Assembly: GCF_001696455.1 (NCBI RefSeq)
Contig: NZ_MAUJ01000017.1
Span: 1-64,000 of the forward strand
Reading direction: 5' to 3'
Length of the DNA: 64,000 nucleotides
Source of the DNA: Pseudoalteromonas luteoviolacea
GTDB lineage: Bacteria > Pseudomonadota > Gammaproteobacteria > Enterobacterales > Alteromonadaceae
Part shown: piece by piece, positions 36,478 through 47,900 of the stretch
Layout: every line of letters begins with the position of its first letter
How positions within the stretch are numbered: position 1 is the stretch's first letter
The notes under the pieces: model-generated
What the model was told of the DNA's origin: nothing
The model's input: the letters and a program-made list of their open reading frames with translations, nothing else
Databases searched by the model: none
Position numbers and translations under genes: made by a program

Positions 36478-36833
36478 ACACATAGGGAAACAACAAACGA
36501 TAAATACACCAGTCTATAAGTGAGCTTGATGAATGCGTTAGATTCTCAAGCTCACTAAAATCTGTTTTTTTAACCAACACGAACAATCCACTTTCAATTA
36601 TTTAAAAGTAGCGACACTAAAACATACGTTAAAGTTTCCCTTGTGCAGTACAAGACCACAAACGATAGCCGTACTATCCGTTAAGTTTAATAAAATAGAG
36701 GCTATTGCCACCTATCAACGCGCTTCATACCTTTGGCAAAAGTATCTTGTTAGATAAATAAAAGGGGGCAATGAAATCACATTGCCCCCTTTATTTAGCA
36801 ATTAGGCCTAGTCTATTGCCTTATTAAAATCGA
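36478..36833. other. convergent intergenic region
   Basis: About 355 bp between the peroxidase and nuclease genes. Apart from the strong terminator at 36761-36796 I see no gene or repeat. Confidence 0.6.
36761..36796. terminator. bidirectional terminator
   Basis: A 12-bp perfect stem AAAGGGGGCAAT/ATTGCCCCCTTT with an 8-base loop, flanked by A/T runs, between convergent genes. Confidence 0.9.
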
Positions 36834-39431
36834 TTATTTTGAAATTCGATAACTTAGTGTCACATTCTGATAAGGTAAAAAGCCTCTGATCCCGACATGC
36901 CAAACCCCTGACTTTGCATTTTCAATATTGCAGGTTTCGCGGCTTCCCCATTTGTACGGTCTGCAATCGAACCTAAAGAATCGCGGTTTTTTGTTGTTTC
37001 TTAAGTACAGATCGGCTTCACCCATACCATCTATCGAGACTTCCAAGCTAGAGTACCCTTCCGGTACCTCAAACGAGAAACGCTGCCACCAAAACCAACC
37101 AAACAATCCTTCTACTTTACCTTCAATGGTAGGAAATGGGTTTTCTGTCTGAAGTTCAATGACTATCGGGTCGTGATCTGAAGAGCGATAGCTGTGCTCA
37201 GCGTATAACGACTGAATGTGTTTATCAGACTTGTACTCTACATTATAGTCAAGTGCGACCGGTTCATCGGCATTGATATGCCAATTGGATACGGCGACCA
37301 CTTTTTCGGCCATTGCGCTGCTAGCAAACGCATGATCTAAACTTCCTAAACGGCCTCTAAACACATAAGAGTAACCAAGGTTCTCGCTAGTCAGGCGAGA
37401 GTTTAAGTTCTCATAACCCAGCGTAGCCATTTCGCGAATAGGATCTTCCAAGGCATAGGCATTGAAATCTCCAAGCACGATTGTATCTTCGTCAACAACG
37501 TTTGTTGGATTAGTTGCTGCCCAGCGATTAAATTCATTAACTGCGTTGACTCGGGTTTGGTTCCAACAGCCTTGACCATCATTTTGATCTTGGTCCAACC
37601 CTTCAGCTCTGCTGCAGCTTCCTTTTGAACGCAAATGGTTTACTGCTAAATTAAACACTTCACCCGTGGCCAAATCTTCAAAACTTTGCATGACTGGCGG
37701 ACGGTTGCCATAATCAAACGGCACAGCATCTGTGAATGCCGCTTGGCCAACTTCTTTAACCTTGTTTGCGCGATAGAGTATCGCCGACATGATCGCATCA
37801 GTACCAATTTGCTCCACATCAAATTTAACATACGTATATTCGTTATTTGGGTCATTCTCTGATAGCGAATTAGCGAGTTCGGCAAGCGCACTTAATTCTC
37901 CAAACCCATCGTTTTCCATTTCAAGAATACCGACAACGTCTGCATCAAGATTAATTAAAGCGTTTACCAACTTAGACTTTTGTCTTTGATATTCTTCCGC
38001 AGAATCAGCGCCGCGTGCCGTTGGGAACCCTCCGCCAGTGCCATCGCCATTAAAGAAATTGAGCACGTTCACACTTGCAATGCGAAGGTTACCTTCGGTT
38101 GCGACAAACGGTTTTTCTACTCGATTATTCGTTTGAATAAATTGTGGCGCGTTAATTGGATGAACACGATATTGTCCGTAGCCGTAACCAATAACACCTT
38201 CAATGTTTGTAACCTTATCTCCTAATCTAAGGGTATTGTACGCATCTAATTCAGGAGAAGGGTAAGGGATGACCTCTGGGTTTTGTAACGTTGAACCATC
38301 ATCGAGTGTAATCTCTTTCAGTCTGTTTTCAGCCTCAATACGGTTTGCGTCCTCACCTGGCATACCGATTTGAGTACCTTGGTAAAGTCGCTCAGTACCT
38401 AACTTTATTTCACCATAGCGTTTTAAGCCATAAGTATCATTCACGACCATATCGTTGGTAATGTTAACCAACATGCCTTCATAAGGTTCTAGTCCATCAA
38501 CTGACGGCAAGGTAACATCTGTACTCACAACTGGGGCTATACCACATACAGCCATACCTATCACGTTACTGATTTGTGTCTGTCCATATACTTCTTTAAC
38601 AGTACCCGCAATTTTTACTACATCACCTACATTTACCGCTTCCGCAGCATAATTTACAAATACCCCCTCTGAGGTTAGTGCATTATCATCATGGTCACTG
38701 ATCTCTTCTTGCAAGAAGAAACCGTTGAGTTGTTCATCTTGTTGCAAAGATGCAGTCACTACGCCTTGAACCTGAACCACTTCTTCCAATAAAGGGCTTG
38801 AGTCAGATTCACCTTGCACTTGATGAATAAATACATTCTGCTCGTTACAAACAACGGTTGGCGGCTCTACTGGTCCACTAGAGTCGTGTTGACCTACGTT
38901 GGAAAAGTCGTCCTTATCAAGGGCTATCCATTGCACTGAAGGAATAAATTCGTCACTTGGGTTGTTATCGCCGATATTAACTGTATTCGCACGTACCAAG
39001 CTTTTATCTTTTGTAGACACGCCTTGATCTGTCCAAGCAGATCCCGGGTCAACACCAATCTGGCCCAAGCTATCAATAACGAGACCACTATGTTCCAAGG
39101 TAATTGCATCGTCACCATTGTACCAGCTGCCATCTTTTTGTTGTTGTGCTTTTAATCTTAAAGCCTCACTTGCTCGAGCGTGAGCGATGACATGCGTAGC
39201 TTTTGGTGCAATGCTCCCTTCCAAATTAATTGTATTTCCCGCGGTGCTTTTACCGTTAAAGTAGAACTTTAATGCATATTCACTTAAATCAATTGCGGTG
39301 TCAGAAGTATTGTAGATTTCGATTGCTTTGTTGTAACTACTTCCTTCAATATACTCTGACACGATCAGTGACGCTTCTGCCGGTGCCATCATGCTCGCAA
39401 TGGCCGAAGCCAAAAGTGTTTTTTTTAACAT
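36834..39431 (-). CDS. ExeM/NucH-type extracellular nuclease
   Basis: 865 residues with a signal peptide (about 1-20). Order: lamin-tail domain (about 22-160, LIVSEYIEGSSYNKAIEIYN), an OB-fold region (about 200-300), an endonuclease/exonuclease/phosphatase domain (about 440-780) and a C-terminal PPC-like beta domain (about 785-865). Nuclease motifs are present: GILEMEN, VLGDFNAYALEDP and SSDHDPIVIEL. The architecture is that of the extracellular nucleases ExeM of Shewanella and Xds of Vibrio, which degrade biofilm and environmental DNA. Cysteines in CSRAEG and GCWNQT could form a disulfide. Monocistronic. Confidence 0.92.
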   Translation of the reverse strand: MLKKTLLASAIASMMAPAEASLIVSEYIEGSSYNKAIEIYNTSDTAIDLSEYALKFYFNGKSTAGNTINLEGSIAPKATHVIAHARASEALRLKAQQQKDGSWYNGDDAITLEHSGLVIDSLGQIGVDPGSAWTDQGVSTKDKSLVRANTVNIGDNNPSDEFIPSVQWIALDKDDFSNVGQHDSSGPVEPPTVVCNEQNVFIHQVQGESDSSPLLEEVVQVQGVVTASLQQDEQLNGFFLQEEISDHDDNALTSEGVFVNYAAEAVNVGDVVKIAGTVKEVYGQTQISNVIGMAVCGIAPVVSTDVTLPSVDGLEPYEGMLVNITNDMVVNDTYGLKRYGEIKLGTERLYQGTQIGMPGEDANRIEAENRLKEITLDDGSTLQNPEVIPYPSPELDAYNTLRLGDKVTNIEGVIGYGYGQYRVHPINAPQFIQTNNRVEKPFVATEGNLRIASVNVLNFFNGDGTGGGFPTARGADSAEEYQRQKSKLVNALINLDADVVGILEMENDGFGELSALAELANSLSENDPNNEYTYVKFDVEQIGTDAIMSAILYRANKVKEVGQAAFTDAVPFDYGNRPPVMQSFEDLATGEVFNLAVNHLRSKGSCSRAEGLDQDQNDGQGCWNQTRVNAVNEFNRWAATNPTNVVDEDTIVLGDFNAYALEDPIREMATLGYENLNSRLTSENLGYSYVFRGRLGSLDHAFASSAMAEKVVAVSNWHINADEPVALDYNVEYKSDKHIQSLYAEHSYRSSDHDPIVIELQTENPFPTIEGKVEGLFGWFWWQRFSFEVPEGYSSLEVSIDGMGEADLYLRNNKKPRFFRFDCRPYKWGSRETCNIENAKSGVWHVGIRGFLPYQNVTLSYRISK

Positions 39432-39869
39432 AGTTATTTTTCCATTTGCTTAAGTTAGGCATAAATAAATTAATATCGAAACACGACACTTTATATGAAA
39501 AATATTTCATTTGTAATAATTTTGTACATTTTTTGATAACTTAAGACAGTTAATTAAAGTTAAAAACCTTCATGATAGCTTTTGACGGTGAACACTTTCA
39601 TTGTGAGGCTTGTTTTTATAAGGCAGCGTAATTTTGAACTTTAATCAATAATTACATGCAGTTGTAATTACGAATCGTTCTAAATGAAATGAGAAACAAC
39701 GATCTTAAAGTAATATGTTATAACAACCTGTTCCTACCATTTTAAGCACAATTTTTGACCAGCTTTTTCTTCTGCGTTAGTGTTTTAAAGTCAAACAAAT
39801 TGACTAATTAATCTAGCGGTTTGACATTACAACAACATGTAAAACTTACAACATTAAAAGGAAAAATTA
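39432..39869. other. divergent intergenic region
   Basis: About 440 bp of strongly AT-rich sequence between the nuclease start and the next plus-strand gene. No gene, repeat or clear operator seen. Confidence 0.5.
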
Positions 39870-40859
39870 ATGAAATCGATACGATTAGCTCCACTTGGTG
39901 TGGTTGCCACCTGTTTATGTAGCACAGTATCAGTCGCACATGAGGCCACTAAGATCGCTGATGATCAGCATACTAGTCACTGGCCGCTAAAGCAGATAAC
40001 GAAAGAGATTAGATGCACAGATAATCCTCATGCGCTACGCAACGCACTCAACAAAACCTATCAATCACAAAATGTACGATTTGTGATTTCAGGAGAGTGT
40101 CGTGGACCTATCAAAATTCAGAGGTCTGGTATTGAAATCATAAACGATAGTGGTTTGTCTGGTTCCCTGCGAGTCCGTGCTAAAGACAAAGGGGTGGGCA
40201 GTGCGATTCTCATAGAATCTAGCTCTGTAAAGCTGGACAACTTTAATATCGATGTGCCAAATGGTGTGGTAGCTGTTGAAGCAAAAGCAAACGCTACGTT
40301 AACGCTAAACCATGTGACAACTAATGCGAAGGCCGCTGAGCAAACCCCATTTTATCAGTTTGTGGTCACAGACAATAGTACAGCCTACCTATCTGAGCTT
40401 TCTGGTAACACAGTCGGCATATACAACAGTTCATATGCAAACTTTATTGAAGACTGCGACCAAATAAAAGTAGATGTTTATGACACCTCAGCGGGATACT
40501 CAAAAAGTGAAAATCACTTTCGCTCCGTGCAAGTAGCGGGAAATGGTTATTTTTTAGCTGATGATGAGAGCCACATTAACTTGCTCATGGTTTGGAGTAA
40601 AGGCGCAGCTGAAATCAATAATGAGAGTAGTGTCGGAGAACTTCAAATGGGAGGCCAAAGCCTCTTTGCAGCATATAAAAGCTCAACAATTTCTGGCCCT
40701 TATAGCTTATGGGGCAACGTTGTTTTCGAGCTTGAACACTCAAAGGCCTACAACTGGAAAGCGGTTACCAAACCAAATTCCATCATTGCTGGGCATAACG
40801 CAACGGTAAATGGAGTTTTCTATCCTGATTGGCAGTGGACAGGGCAAGATAGCAAATAA
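39870..40859 (+). CDS. exported protein, probable beta-helix
   Basis: 329 residues with a signal peptide (about 1-23, ending SVSVA). From about residue 80 the sequence is a run of short strands separated by asparagine-, serine- and glycine-rich turns (IEIINDSGLSG, VGSAILIESSSVKLDNFNID, VEAKANATLTLNHVTTNA, VTDNSTAYLSELSGN), the look of a right-handed parallel beta-helix. No catalytic motif of pectate lyases is evident. Single gene followed by a strong terminator. The function is unknown; polysaccharide binding is only a guess from the fold. Confidence 0.6.
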   Translation: MKSIRLAPLGVVATCLCSTVSVAHEATKIADDQHTSHWPLKQITKEIRCTDNPHALRNALNKTYQSQNVRFVISGECRGPIKIQRSGIEIINDSGLSGSLRVRAKDKGVGSAILIESSSVKLDNFNIDVPNGVVAVEAKANATLTLNHVTTNAKAAEQTPFYQFVVTDNSTAYLSELSGNTVGIYNSSYANFIEDCDQIKVDVYDTSAGYSKSENHFRSVQVAGNGYFLADDESHINLLMVWSKGAAEINNESSVGELQMGGQSLFAAYKSSTISGPYSLWGNVVFELEHSKAYNWKAVTKPNSIIAGHNATVNGVFYPDWQWTGQDSK

Positions 40860-40872
40860 TGACTGTTTATGT

Positions 40873-40896
40873 AAAAGCGCCTTTCGGCGCTTTTTA
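40873..40896 (+). terminator. terminator after the beta-helix protein
   Basis: Stem AAAAGCGCC/GGCGCTTTT with a 4-base loop and a T run. Confidence 0.9.
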
Positions 40897-40900
40897 TGTG

Positions 40901-41557
40901 CTAACGGAGGTAATCAATATAAATACAGATCTTCGCACATTGTGCACTAAAAGAAGGGGATGCCGTGATGACCGCATTATGCTCTTGCTCCAACCAGTCT
41001 TTACCTTTAAACAATGCTATATCACCATCACATAAAGAGTTAACATCACTGCTTTTTGGCTGAATAATAGTTGGAGAAATTTGGTTTTTCTCTAGTGGTG
41101 CATATTTAATAAACTGTTTTTCCACCCATCGCTCACCGCTTCCTCCCAGGGTTGATACCATTTTAACAACCCCATTTTGCTCATGAAACGCAGGGCTTAG
41201 ACCTTGTATACATGGTAATATCCTTAGGCCTATTTCCTTTGGCTCCAATAGTGCCTCAAACATTTCACACATCAACGTAACATGCTGAAAGATTAAATCA
41301 CCATGGGCCATATTTTTAAAAAGCAATTCAATTTCACTTAACAGCTCTTCATTGATTGCACCTTGGTATTGAAACCCTTCATGATTTGCCTTTTTAACAT
41401 AACTTTGAGCTGCTTTAGTCGTTGCCCAAGAGGAAGGGGCGCAATAACATACAAGCGACGTATCTTTGTCATATATATTTGATAGAACGCCTGCTACTTC
41501 GTCGATAAGATATTTAGGGCCATTTACCGCTTCTGTGGCCGTTGGTGAGTCGAGCAT
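40901..41557 (-). CDS. DUF1826-like protein
   Basis: 218 residues, cytoplasmic by its lack of a signal. The C-terminal third, with STLGGSGERWV, DGDIALFKGKDW and a final CIYIDYL strand, resembles the DUF1826 family as I remember it. That family has a cupin/oxygenase-like pattern of His, a GxGTxW-type turn and a late strand. Some of the expected histidines are missing (the segment reads VITASPSF), so this may be a divergent member. Function unknown. Confidence 0.55.
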   Translation of the reverse strand: MLDSPTATEAVNGPKYLIDEVAGVLSNIYDKDTSLVCYCAPSSWATTKAAQSYVKKANHEGFQYQGAINEELLSEIELLFKNMAHGDLIFQHVTLMCEMFEALLEPKEIGLRILPCIQGLSPAFHEQNGVVKMVSTLGGSGERWVEKQFIKYAPLEKNQISPTIIQPKSSDVNSLCDGDIALFKGKDWLEQEHNAVITASPSFSAQCAKICIYIDYLR

Positions 41558-41789
41558 ATAGTAAAACTGTTATGTGATAATGTTGCAACATTACCATTTA
41601 ATGTCTTGCTAATAAAGATTTCAACCCGAATTAATTACGAATACGAATTAATATCATCAAGTAAAGTAAGACATGCCGCCGATATGAGCTTGGCAGACTT
41701 AAAATCCGTCAAGCCAGAATTGATGTGCCTGACAGACCAAGGCGCTTATAACACATGTACGCTAGAAAAGTGCACAATAGGTAATTAGA

Positions 41790-43778
41790 TTAATCAATTT
41801 TAAAATTGTCCATGGTACGTTGTAACGTGTCGCTATTCAATTTCATGTCAGCAAACAGTTTCTTCAATTCAATAGATGTTTCGAGTTCATCATTGGCAGC
41901 TTCCAAAACTGCGGTGGTGCTGGTGGATATATCTTGCGCTACGGTAGATTGCTGCTGCGCAGCGGTAGCAACCGAGGTGGTAAGTTGCTCAACATGTGTA
42001 CTGTGTTGACTAACCTGCTTTGATACACCGCGCGTTTCCTCGACTTCTTTCATTATTTCACCAGCAAGCTCGGTATTATCCTTAATCGCATTGACAACGC
42101 TTTGGCTTATATCGTTGAGATCGTTTAACAAAGACGAAATCTGTTCTGATGACTCTTTACTGTTATTTGCCAGTCCCCGAACTTCGTCGGCAACGACCGC
42201 AAAACCGCGACCATGTTCGCCGGCCCGCGCCGCTTCAATAGCCGCATTTAACGCAAGTAAATTGGTCTGATCCGCGACACTTCGAATCGAATCGAGAATA
42301 GTGTTAATTTCACCCACTTGTTTTTCCATGTTTGCAGCCAATTCGTTGACGTTATCCATACTGTCGGACAGGGTGCTCATGGCGTCTAAATTTCTTTGAT
42401 TGTCTTCAAGCAGTTTTTTAGACTCGCTATTTAACTGGTCACTCGCATTGAGTGTATCCGACGCAGAACGCGCAATTTCTTCACTTGTCGCCGCCATTTC
42501 CTCAATGGCGGCAGCAATACTAGACGCCATACTTTGTGTGCGTTGAGCGTCTTCATTCACGTGACTGGCTGCCTTGTCCATCTCTTCACCCAATTGAGTG
42601 CCTACATTTATGGATTTAGACAAGCCAAGTAATAAATCTTTAAACGCGTATACCGTGTTATGGATAGACTCTGAAATTTGGCCGAGTTCGTCACTGGTCT
42701 TCAATCGAACATCTAGCGTCAAATCGCCTTCTTTAGCCACCTTTTCCAAAATCCCCGTGAGGTGATTCAATTCGTGCTTCAATGACGTCACGAGGTGTAG
42801 GTTAATCATAATGATAACGGTCATTGCAATGATAAATGCCACGATGATGAATAGACTTTGCTCTGTAAGCTCCCCTTTAACGGCTGTACTATGCGCAACG
42901 GTTAATTCCCACTGATTTTCGAGCACTTTTTTGACTGCGACGATCTGTTGTGTCGCCTTAGGGAACCATTCATTACTGGCTAGTAGGGAGTCAAAATTAG
43001 GGTCATCTTCTTTGATTAAGTAATTTATGACGTTATCCAGCTCTTTTGCGCGGCTGTCAGACATTGCTTCTTTGTATAAGCGTAATTGCTCTCCTTCTAA
43101 TGCAGCTTCCAGCTGTTCTTTTAAAATTCCTAGCTGAGTTTGAAAATAGGTCAACTCGCCGCGTACCTGAGAGTTAATCGCTTTTTTAGCAAGCACACCA
43201 TTAACCTTTCCTCTAAGCTGCCCCTTACGTTCCTTACTCTTTGCAAGTAAAAATGCCAATGACAATTTAGAGGCTAAGTCCCGATTGCTGATATACGCCT
43301 GCATTCTCGTTGCGGTATCAATTGCAACCTGATTTAAATGGCTGTAATACTTGAAAGCATTTTTACCGTTTTGCCTATCAACTTCACGTCTAATCGCCGC
43401 TTTTTGACTGAGCTCGTTGAAAAGAAAGGGCAGCCACTTTTCTACTTTCTCATCATTAGGAAAATCGTACTGGACCATGTCCCTCACAACCCTTTCAGAC
43501 TGATCTGCCTTAACCCTTTGTGCATCTACCAATTGCTTCTTTTGCGGCGAGGGGCTTCCTAAATAACCTGCGGATAGACCACGTTCTACGGCGTGATGAT
43601 GTGCAACTTTTTCAATCGCATCCAATAACTTAATATATTCTATGTCTTGGTTAGTAGACGAAAAATCTTGCCAGTATTGAGTCGCTACCTTGGCAAGTAA
43701 AATAAAAATAAAAGCAATGAGAGCGAGTGAACTAATTACAGTGAGTTGCAAAATTGATAAGCGCTTAAGAAAGTGCAT
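41790..43778 (-). CDS. methyl-accepting chemotaxis protein with NIT sensor domain
   Basis: 662 residues. A transmembrane helix at about 12-30 is followed by a periplasmic nitrate/nitrite-sensing (NIT) domain (about 40-300, with HHAVERGLSAGYLGSP and MQAYISNRDLASK). A second helix (about 307-328), HAMP (about 330-385) and the long cytoplasmic signalling coiled coil come next. The CheA/CheW-binding hairpin reads QTNLLALNAAIEAARAGEHG with GFAVVADEVRGLA after it. It should direct taxis to nitrate/nitrite or a similar anion. No che genes are nearby, so it is an orphan receptor. Confidence 0.93.
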   Translation of the reverse strand: MHFLKRLSILQLTVISSLALIAFIFILLAKVATQYWQDFSSTNQDIEYIKLLDAIEKVAHHHAVERGLSAGYLGSPSPQKKQLVDAQRVKADQSERVVRDMVQYDFPNDEKVEKWLPFLFNELSQKAAIRREVDRQNGKNAFKYYSHLNQVAIDTATRMQAYISNRDLASKLSLAFLLAKSKERKGQLRGKVNGVLAKKAINSQVRGELTYFQTQLGILKEQLEAALEGEQLRLYKEAMSDSRAKELDNVINYLIKEDDPNFDSLLASNEWFPKATQQIVAVKKVLENQWELTVAHSTAVKGELTEQSLFIIVAFIIAMTVIIMINLHLVTSLKHELNHLTGILEKVAKEGDLTLDVRLKTSDELGQISESIHNTVYAFKDLLLGLSKSINVGTQLGEEMDKAASHVNEDAQRTQSMASSIAAAIEEMAATSEEIARSASDTLNASDQLNSESKKLLEDNQRNLDAMSTLSDSMDNVNELAANMEKQVGEINTILDSIRSVADQTNLLALNAAIEAARAGEHGRGFAVVADEVRGLANNSKESSEQISSLLNDLNDISQSVVNAIKDNTELAGEIMKEVEETRGVSKQVSQHSTHVEQLTTSVATAAQQQSTVAQDISTSTTAVLEAANDELETSIELKKLFADMKLNSDTLQRTMDNFKID

Positions 43779-44068
43779 CTATGTCTCCTGGGCGTTAACC
43801 AAATGCACATAAGTACAGCAATGTGCTGAAAATTTTCCTTAACTAAAAGATAGTCAAAAATCGTTGTTTCATATAATTTTCATTACTATTTTCAACATTG
43901 AGTACCCACAACACACAATGTTAACAACATGTAATAAAGTGTAATAGCAACGCAATATGCTTTGGCTAAACTCCTCTTTGCAACATTCAATTAACCTAGC
44001 TATTCGATAAGTGTTGCAAACGCCTGCCTCCTAATAGAGGCTTTGTAATATGAACAAGGAGTTTCATT

Positions 44069-44824
44069 ATGAAAGTTTTATCAGGTTTACTATTCGGTAC
44101 GTTAGTAACTGCTTCATTCTCAGCATTAAGTGCGCCGGAGTCATACGGCATACTGTTTTTAGACAGAAGCGGGTCAATGATGATCAAGCGTCCAGACAAC
44201 CAATCTCGTTGCGCTTTTTCTAAACAGCAAGCTATCAGTAAAATGAGTAAGTTCTTTCTAGATAGCTCTATTAATGGACAGAAATTGAACATAAAGACCT
44301 TTGCTTCTGGTGGTCAAATCCAATCAATCACCAATGGTTTCGTTGATTTCTCATCAGCATTTATGGCGCTTTCACAGCTAGATGGTGAAGGTTGTACTGG
44401 CATGACTGCGTTAGCAGAGGCAATGTGTGATGGTGCGGACGAACTGCGCTTAAACTACTCCGTAGAAGCAAGCCAAGGCGCAATTTTGCGTGTTTATGGT
44501 TCGACTGATGGCGATGAAAATCACAGCCCAGTCAGTAACTGTGGTGGCAGTGGTTGGCAAGCAGAAGTCGCAAACAAGTATTTATATGAACAGCCACCTG
44601 TACAATTTAACGCAACAATCTATACGGGTACAGTTCAATCCATTGCGAATCTCAGTAATAAAATGGATGCCGCGATTGCAAAGGACTTACCTGCTTATGC
44701 GCTTTCACCAAAACATTACGCACAGTCTTTGCCTACGTTCGATTTCTTGAAGAAGCTCGCCGCTCAAACGGGTGGAACAGTTGAAGAAATCAGTGACAAT
44801 GACGGCAATCCAGGTGAGTGGTAA
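44069..44824 (+). CDS. exported von Willebrand factor A-domain protein
   Basis: 251 residues with a signal peptide (about 1-21, ending SALSA) and an AAGGAG ribosome-binding site. The mature protein begins at once with the vWA strand YGILFLDRSGSMM, giving the metal-ion-dependent adhesion site DxSxS. The later GMTAL threonine and STDGDEN aspartate complete the site. Four cysteines could form disulfides. It is 150 bp upstream of the alpha-2-macroglobulin-like gene in the same direction, suggesting a functional pair. Confidence 0.82.
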   Translation: MKVLSGLLFGTLVTASFSALSAPESYGILFLDRSGSMMIKRPDNQSRCAFSKQQAISKMSKFFLDSSINGQKLNIKTFASGGQIQSITNGFVDFSSAFMALSQLDGEGCTGMTALAEAMCDGADELRLNYSVEASQGAILRVYGSTDGDENHSPVSNCGGSGWQAEVANKYLYEQPPVQFNATIYTGTVQSIANLSNKMDAAIAKDLPAYALSPKHYAQSLPTFDFLKKLAAQTGGTVEEISDNDGNPGEW

Positions 44825-44974
44825 TACTTAGCTGTTAACTTAGAGTTATAATCGACATAACAAGGGGTTCCCAAATTGGTGCCCCTTGGGTGACCGTTCT
44901 TAACTTATTGAATTGATGTTATTTACAAATACGTTTGGTATATTGGTGCCAATAAGAAAAACACCCATACACTA

Positions 44975-47900
44975 ATGTTCAAGATAACCCTGCTTTTTAT
45001 TTTAACTCTCGCTTCGTTTTCAGCCGCTGCGCAACCACTTGCGGTCACTGATGTCAAATTTGTTGAAGGTAATCGACACCTCAATCAGATCCTCATTACT
45101 TTCAACCAAGCAATAGCAAAGCATGGGCAAGTACCCACATCAGCACAAATAAATGCAATAGAGCTAGACGAAAAACTCAAAAAGCAATGTCGTTGGCGCT
45201 ACCAGGGTTTAAATAAAATCAGTTGCGATACCTTTGTCAAAACGCCAGCTTACATTCCAACAAAGTTAGTCGTGACGAAGCATTTTGTTGGCAAAGGCAA
45301 ACAAATAAACAATCGTTTTGAACACATATGGGTTAACACACGCTTTCCCGTAGGTGAGACTAAAGTCAATGAATATGAACTCTCTGTCACTTTTACAACC
45401 CCCTTCGAAGCGGACCAACAAGCAATTGCAGCCATACTCGATGTAGTGCGCATTAAACTCGACCACTCAATTACTAAGCCCTTAAATACGCAATTGATAC
45501 GCACAAATGACACGCAAACAAAGCTTGTTTTTAAATTTAAAGAACCTATAAACAAACTGAATATTGAACTCGTGTTACCTCAAGGGTTTAAAGCAACTGA
45601 AGCTCATCAAGCCACGCATTCAAAAACAGTGTTATATCGGCAAAAAGCTTATTCAGATACCCCGAAATTTATAGGGCTTTTTTGTGAGGCGTCACACAAT
45701 GATTGGACTAATAAGCGATTCACTTCAATAGAAAACGCCAGCAAAAAGTCCTGTCCGCCAGAGAACCTAGCATTTGCATTTACACATGCACTTCGCAGCA
45801 AGCATGACTTATCAACGATTACAGCTACATCTTTGAATTCACACCCGATTAAAGTAACCCAAAAATCTCAAGAGGACCGCTTTCACTTTTATAGTGTTAA
45901 CTTAAAGGGCGACACCCAATACCAATTTGACTTTTCAGCCTTGACCACCACAAAGGGCAAGCATTTCGAAAATACAGATTTCTTAATTTCATACAAAACG
46001 GGTAAGGAAAGTACTTACTGGCGCACACGTGACTATTTGGGCAAGCAGTTTAAATCAAGCGAATCTGCAATACTTCGCCTTGAGCATAGAAATGCATTGG
46101 ACCTCAAGGCACAGTATTTTTCAGCCACAAATGCGACGAAATTGCTCAATTTTTTGAACACGAGCAATAAACAAAGTTTATTTACGCCCATTCAGATAAA
46201 TTCAGCAAATGACAATACACTTCGTCATCAACACTTACCAGTCGCTGAGCACCTAGATCATGCTAGTGGTGTCGTCATTTACAATTTGACAGGGCAGAGT
46301 AGTAAAAGCCAGTCTCAATCCGATACAAGCTTTGAAGATAAAAGCATCGCATTAAGTGCTTCAGATTTTGAGTTAAAAGCGTTTATGGGTGCAGGGTTGT
46401 ATGTTTCAACAACGCGTTTTGAAACAGGCTCACCAGTCCAAGCAAAAATAAAGCTTGTGTGTCCGAACATGTCTAAACCAGCATCGATTGGTTCAACAAA
46501 CGATGATGGCGAACTTAGCATCTCTCATACAAGTTGGCTCAAATTTGAGGGAAAATCAATGCAAAATTGCTGGCTTTGGGCCACCAGCAAAAAGTCAAAA
46601 GCGGTATTAGAAATAGACCAACGCCCTGAAACAAAAATTGTTGCCAAGGCTGTTTTTAGCCAACCCGTTTATACGCCAAATACACCCATTCATTTTACTT
46701 TGCTAGCGAAAAGGCACTCTGAAAATGGCTTAAAAACGCTCAAAAACAATCTCAATATCACCATACACCGGTTCAACAATAAGCTTCACACGCCAATTGA
46801 AATAGACGCGACCGCAATATCCGAACACGGTTTAATGCAATTCGAGCTACCCGAAGGATTAAGTGAAACCGGGGTTTATTGGTTAGAAGCTCAATACAAT
46901 GGCTCACCCACAAAAGTAAACGGGTATTTCAAGGTTACGGAATTCATTCCACCTGAGGTTGAATTTGATTGGCGTCATTCAGATAGCGCAACAAAGTTGG
47001 CACCTTTTACTGTGCAAGTGACAGGCAAAACCTTTAATGGATTTGCTGTTCAAAACTTTTCAGGCGTACTTAGCCATCAATATGACCACATGTACCGAGC
47101 CCCAGATGGCTGGCCTGCGAATTTTGAGTACAGTGATCGCGATGAGTTAGCAGCCAACTTAAGAAGGGCTGTAAAAACCGAATTGCAATCAAAAGATGAA
47201 GTCGGTGAATTAAAGCTAAAACTAAAACCAGATCTACCTCTAGTTCAAATTAGGCTTAATGGCACGGTTATTTCTGAAACTGGGCAAAGTACGTTTTACA
47301 GAGCAAGTATACCGTATTTTTCTAGGGAACATTATATCGGCACAAAGCAGCAAAACTATCAAATAGATGTCATTGCAGTAGAGCCGTCAGGCAAACAGAT
47401 TCAAACTCAAACGCACGTCAATATTGTTCATGAAGATGGGAAGGCCACTGAGCTCTGTTCCGGTGAGACCCCATTTAGTTGCAAAATACCTACGGGTCTT
47501 TCAGGAAAAGTCACCTTTAAATTAGTAAGCGGTGATAATAAGTTCACGTGGTTACGTTCACATTATGTATACCCTGAACAATCAGACGATGAGTTAAAAA
47601 CTGCCCCCTTAGAGATACAAGGGAAAGCACAAACAGAGGTAGGTAGCGAATATGAACTCAATATAACGTCAAATAGAGCAGGGGAAGCGTTCCTTTTTAT
47701 CAATGCGGGTGAATATAAAGAAATAAATCACATACATTTAGTTGAAGGCAGCAACTCTGAACAAATAACTATTTCTCAAAGGCACATGCCTGGAATCAAG
47801 GTTCATGTCTTTATGCCTTTTAGCGCCCAAGCGCAAGCAGAGCTTAAATCTTTACATAGTGACCAACTCAAGCTACTGTTCGAGAAATTAAAGTCGCAGT

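Noticed and set aside
41606..41788. A 60-codon plus-strand frame between the DUF1826-like and chemoreceptor genes
   Set aside because: TTG start without a ribosome-binding site, no signal or known motif, and it lies in the upstream region of a minus-strand gene. A small gene is not excluded, but there is no support.
44862..44890. Hairpin CAAGGGG...CCCCTTG after the vWA gene as a terminator
   Set aside because: The stem is short with a long loop, and no T run follows. It may be a weak attenuator before the macroglobulin gene, but I cannot support it.
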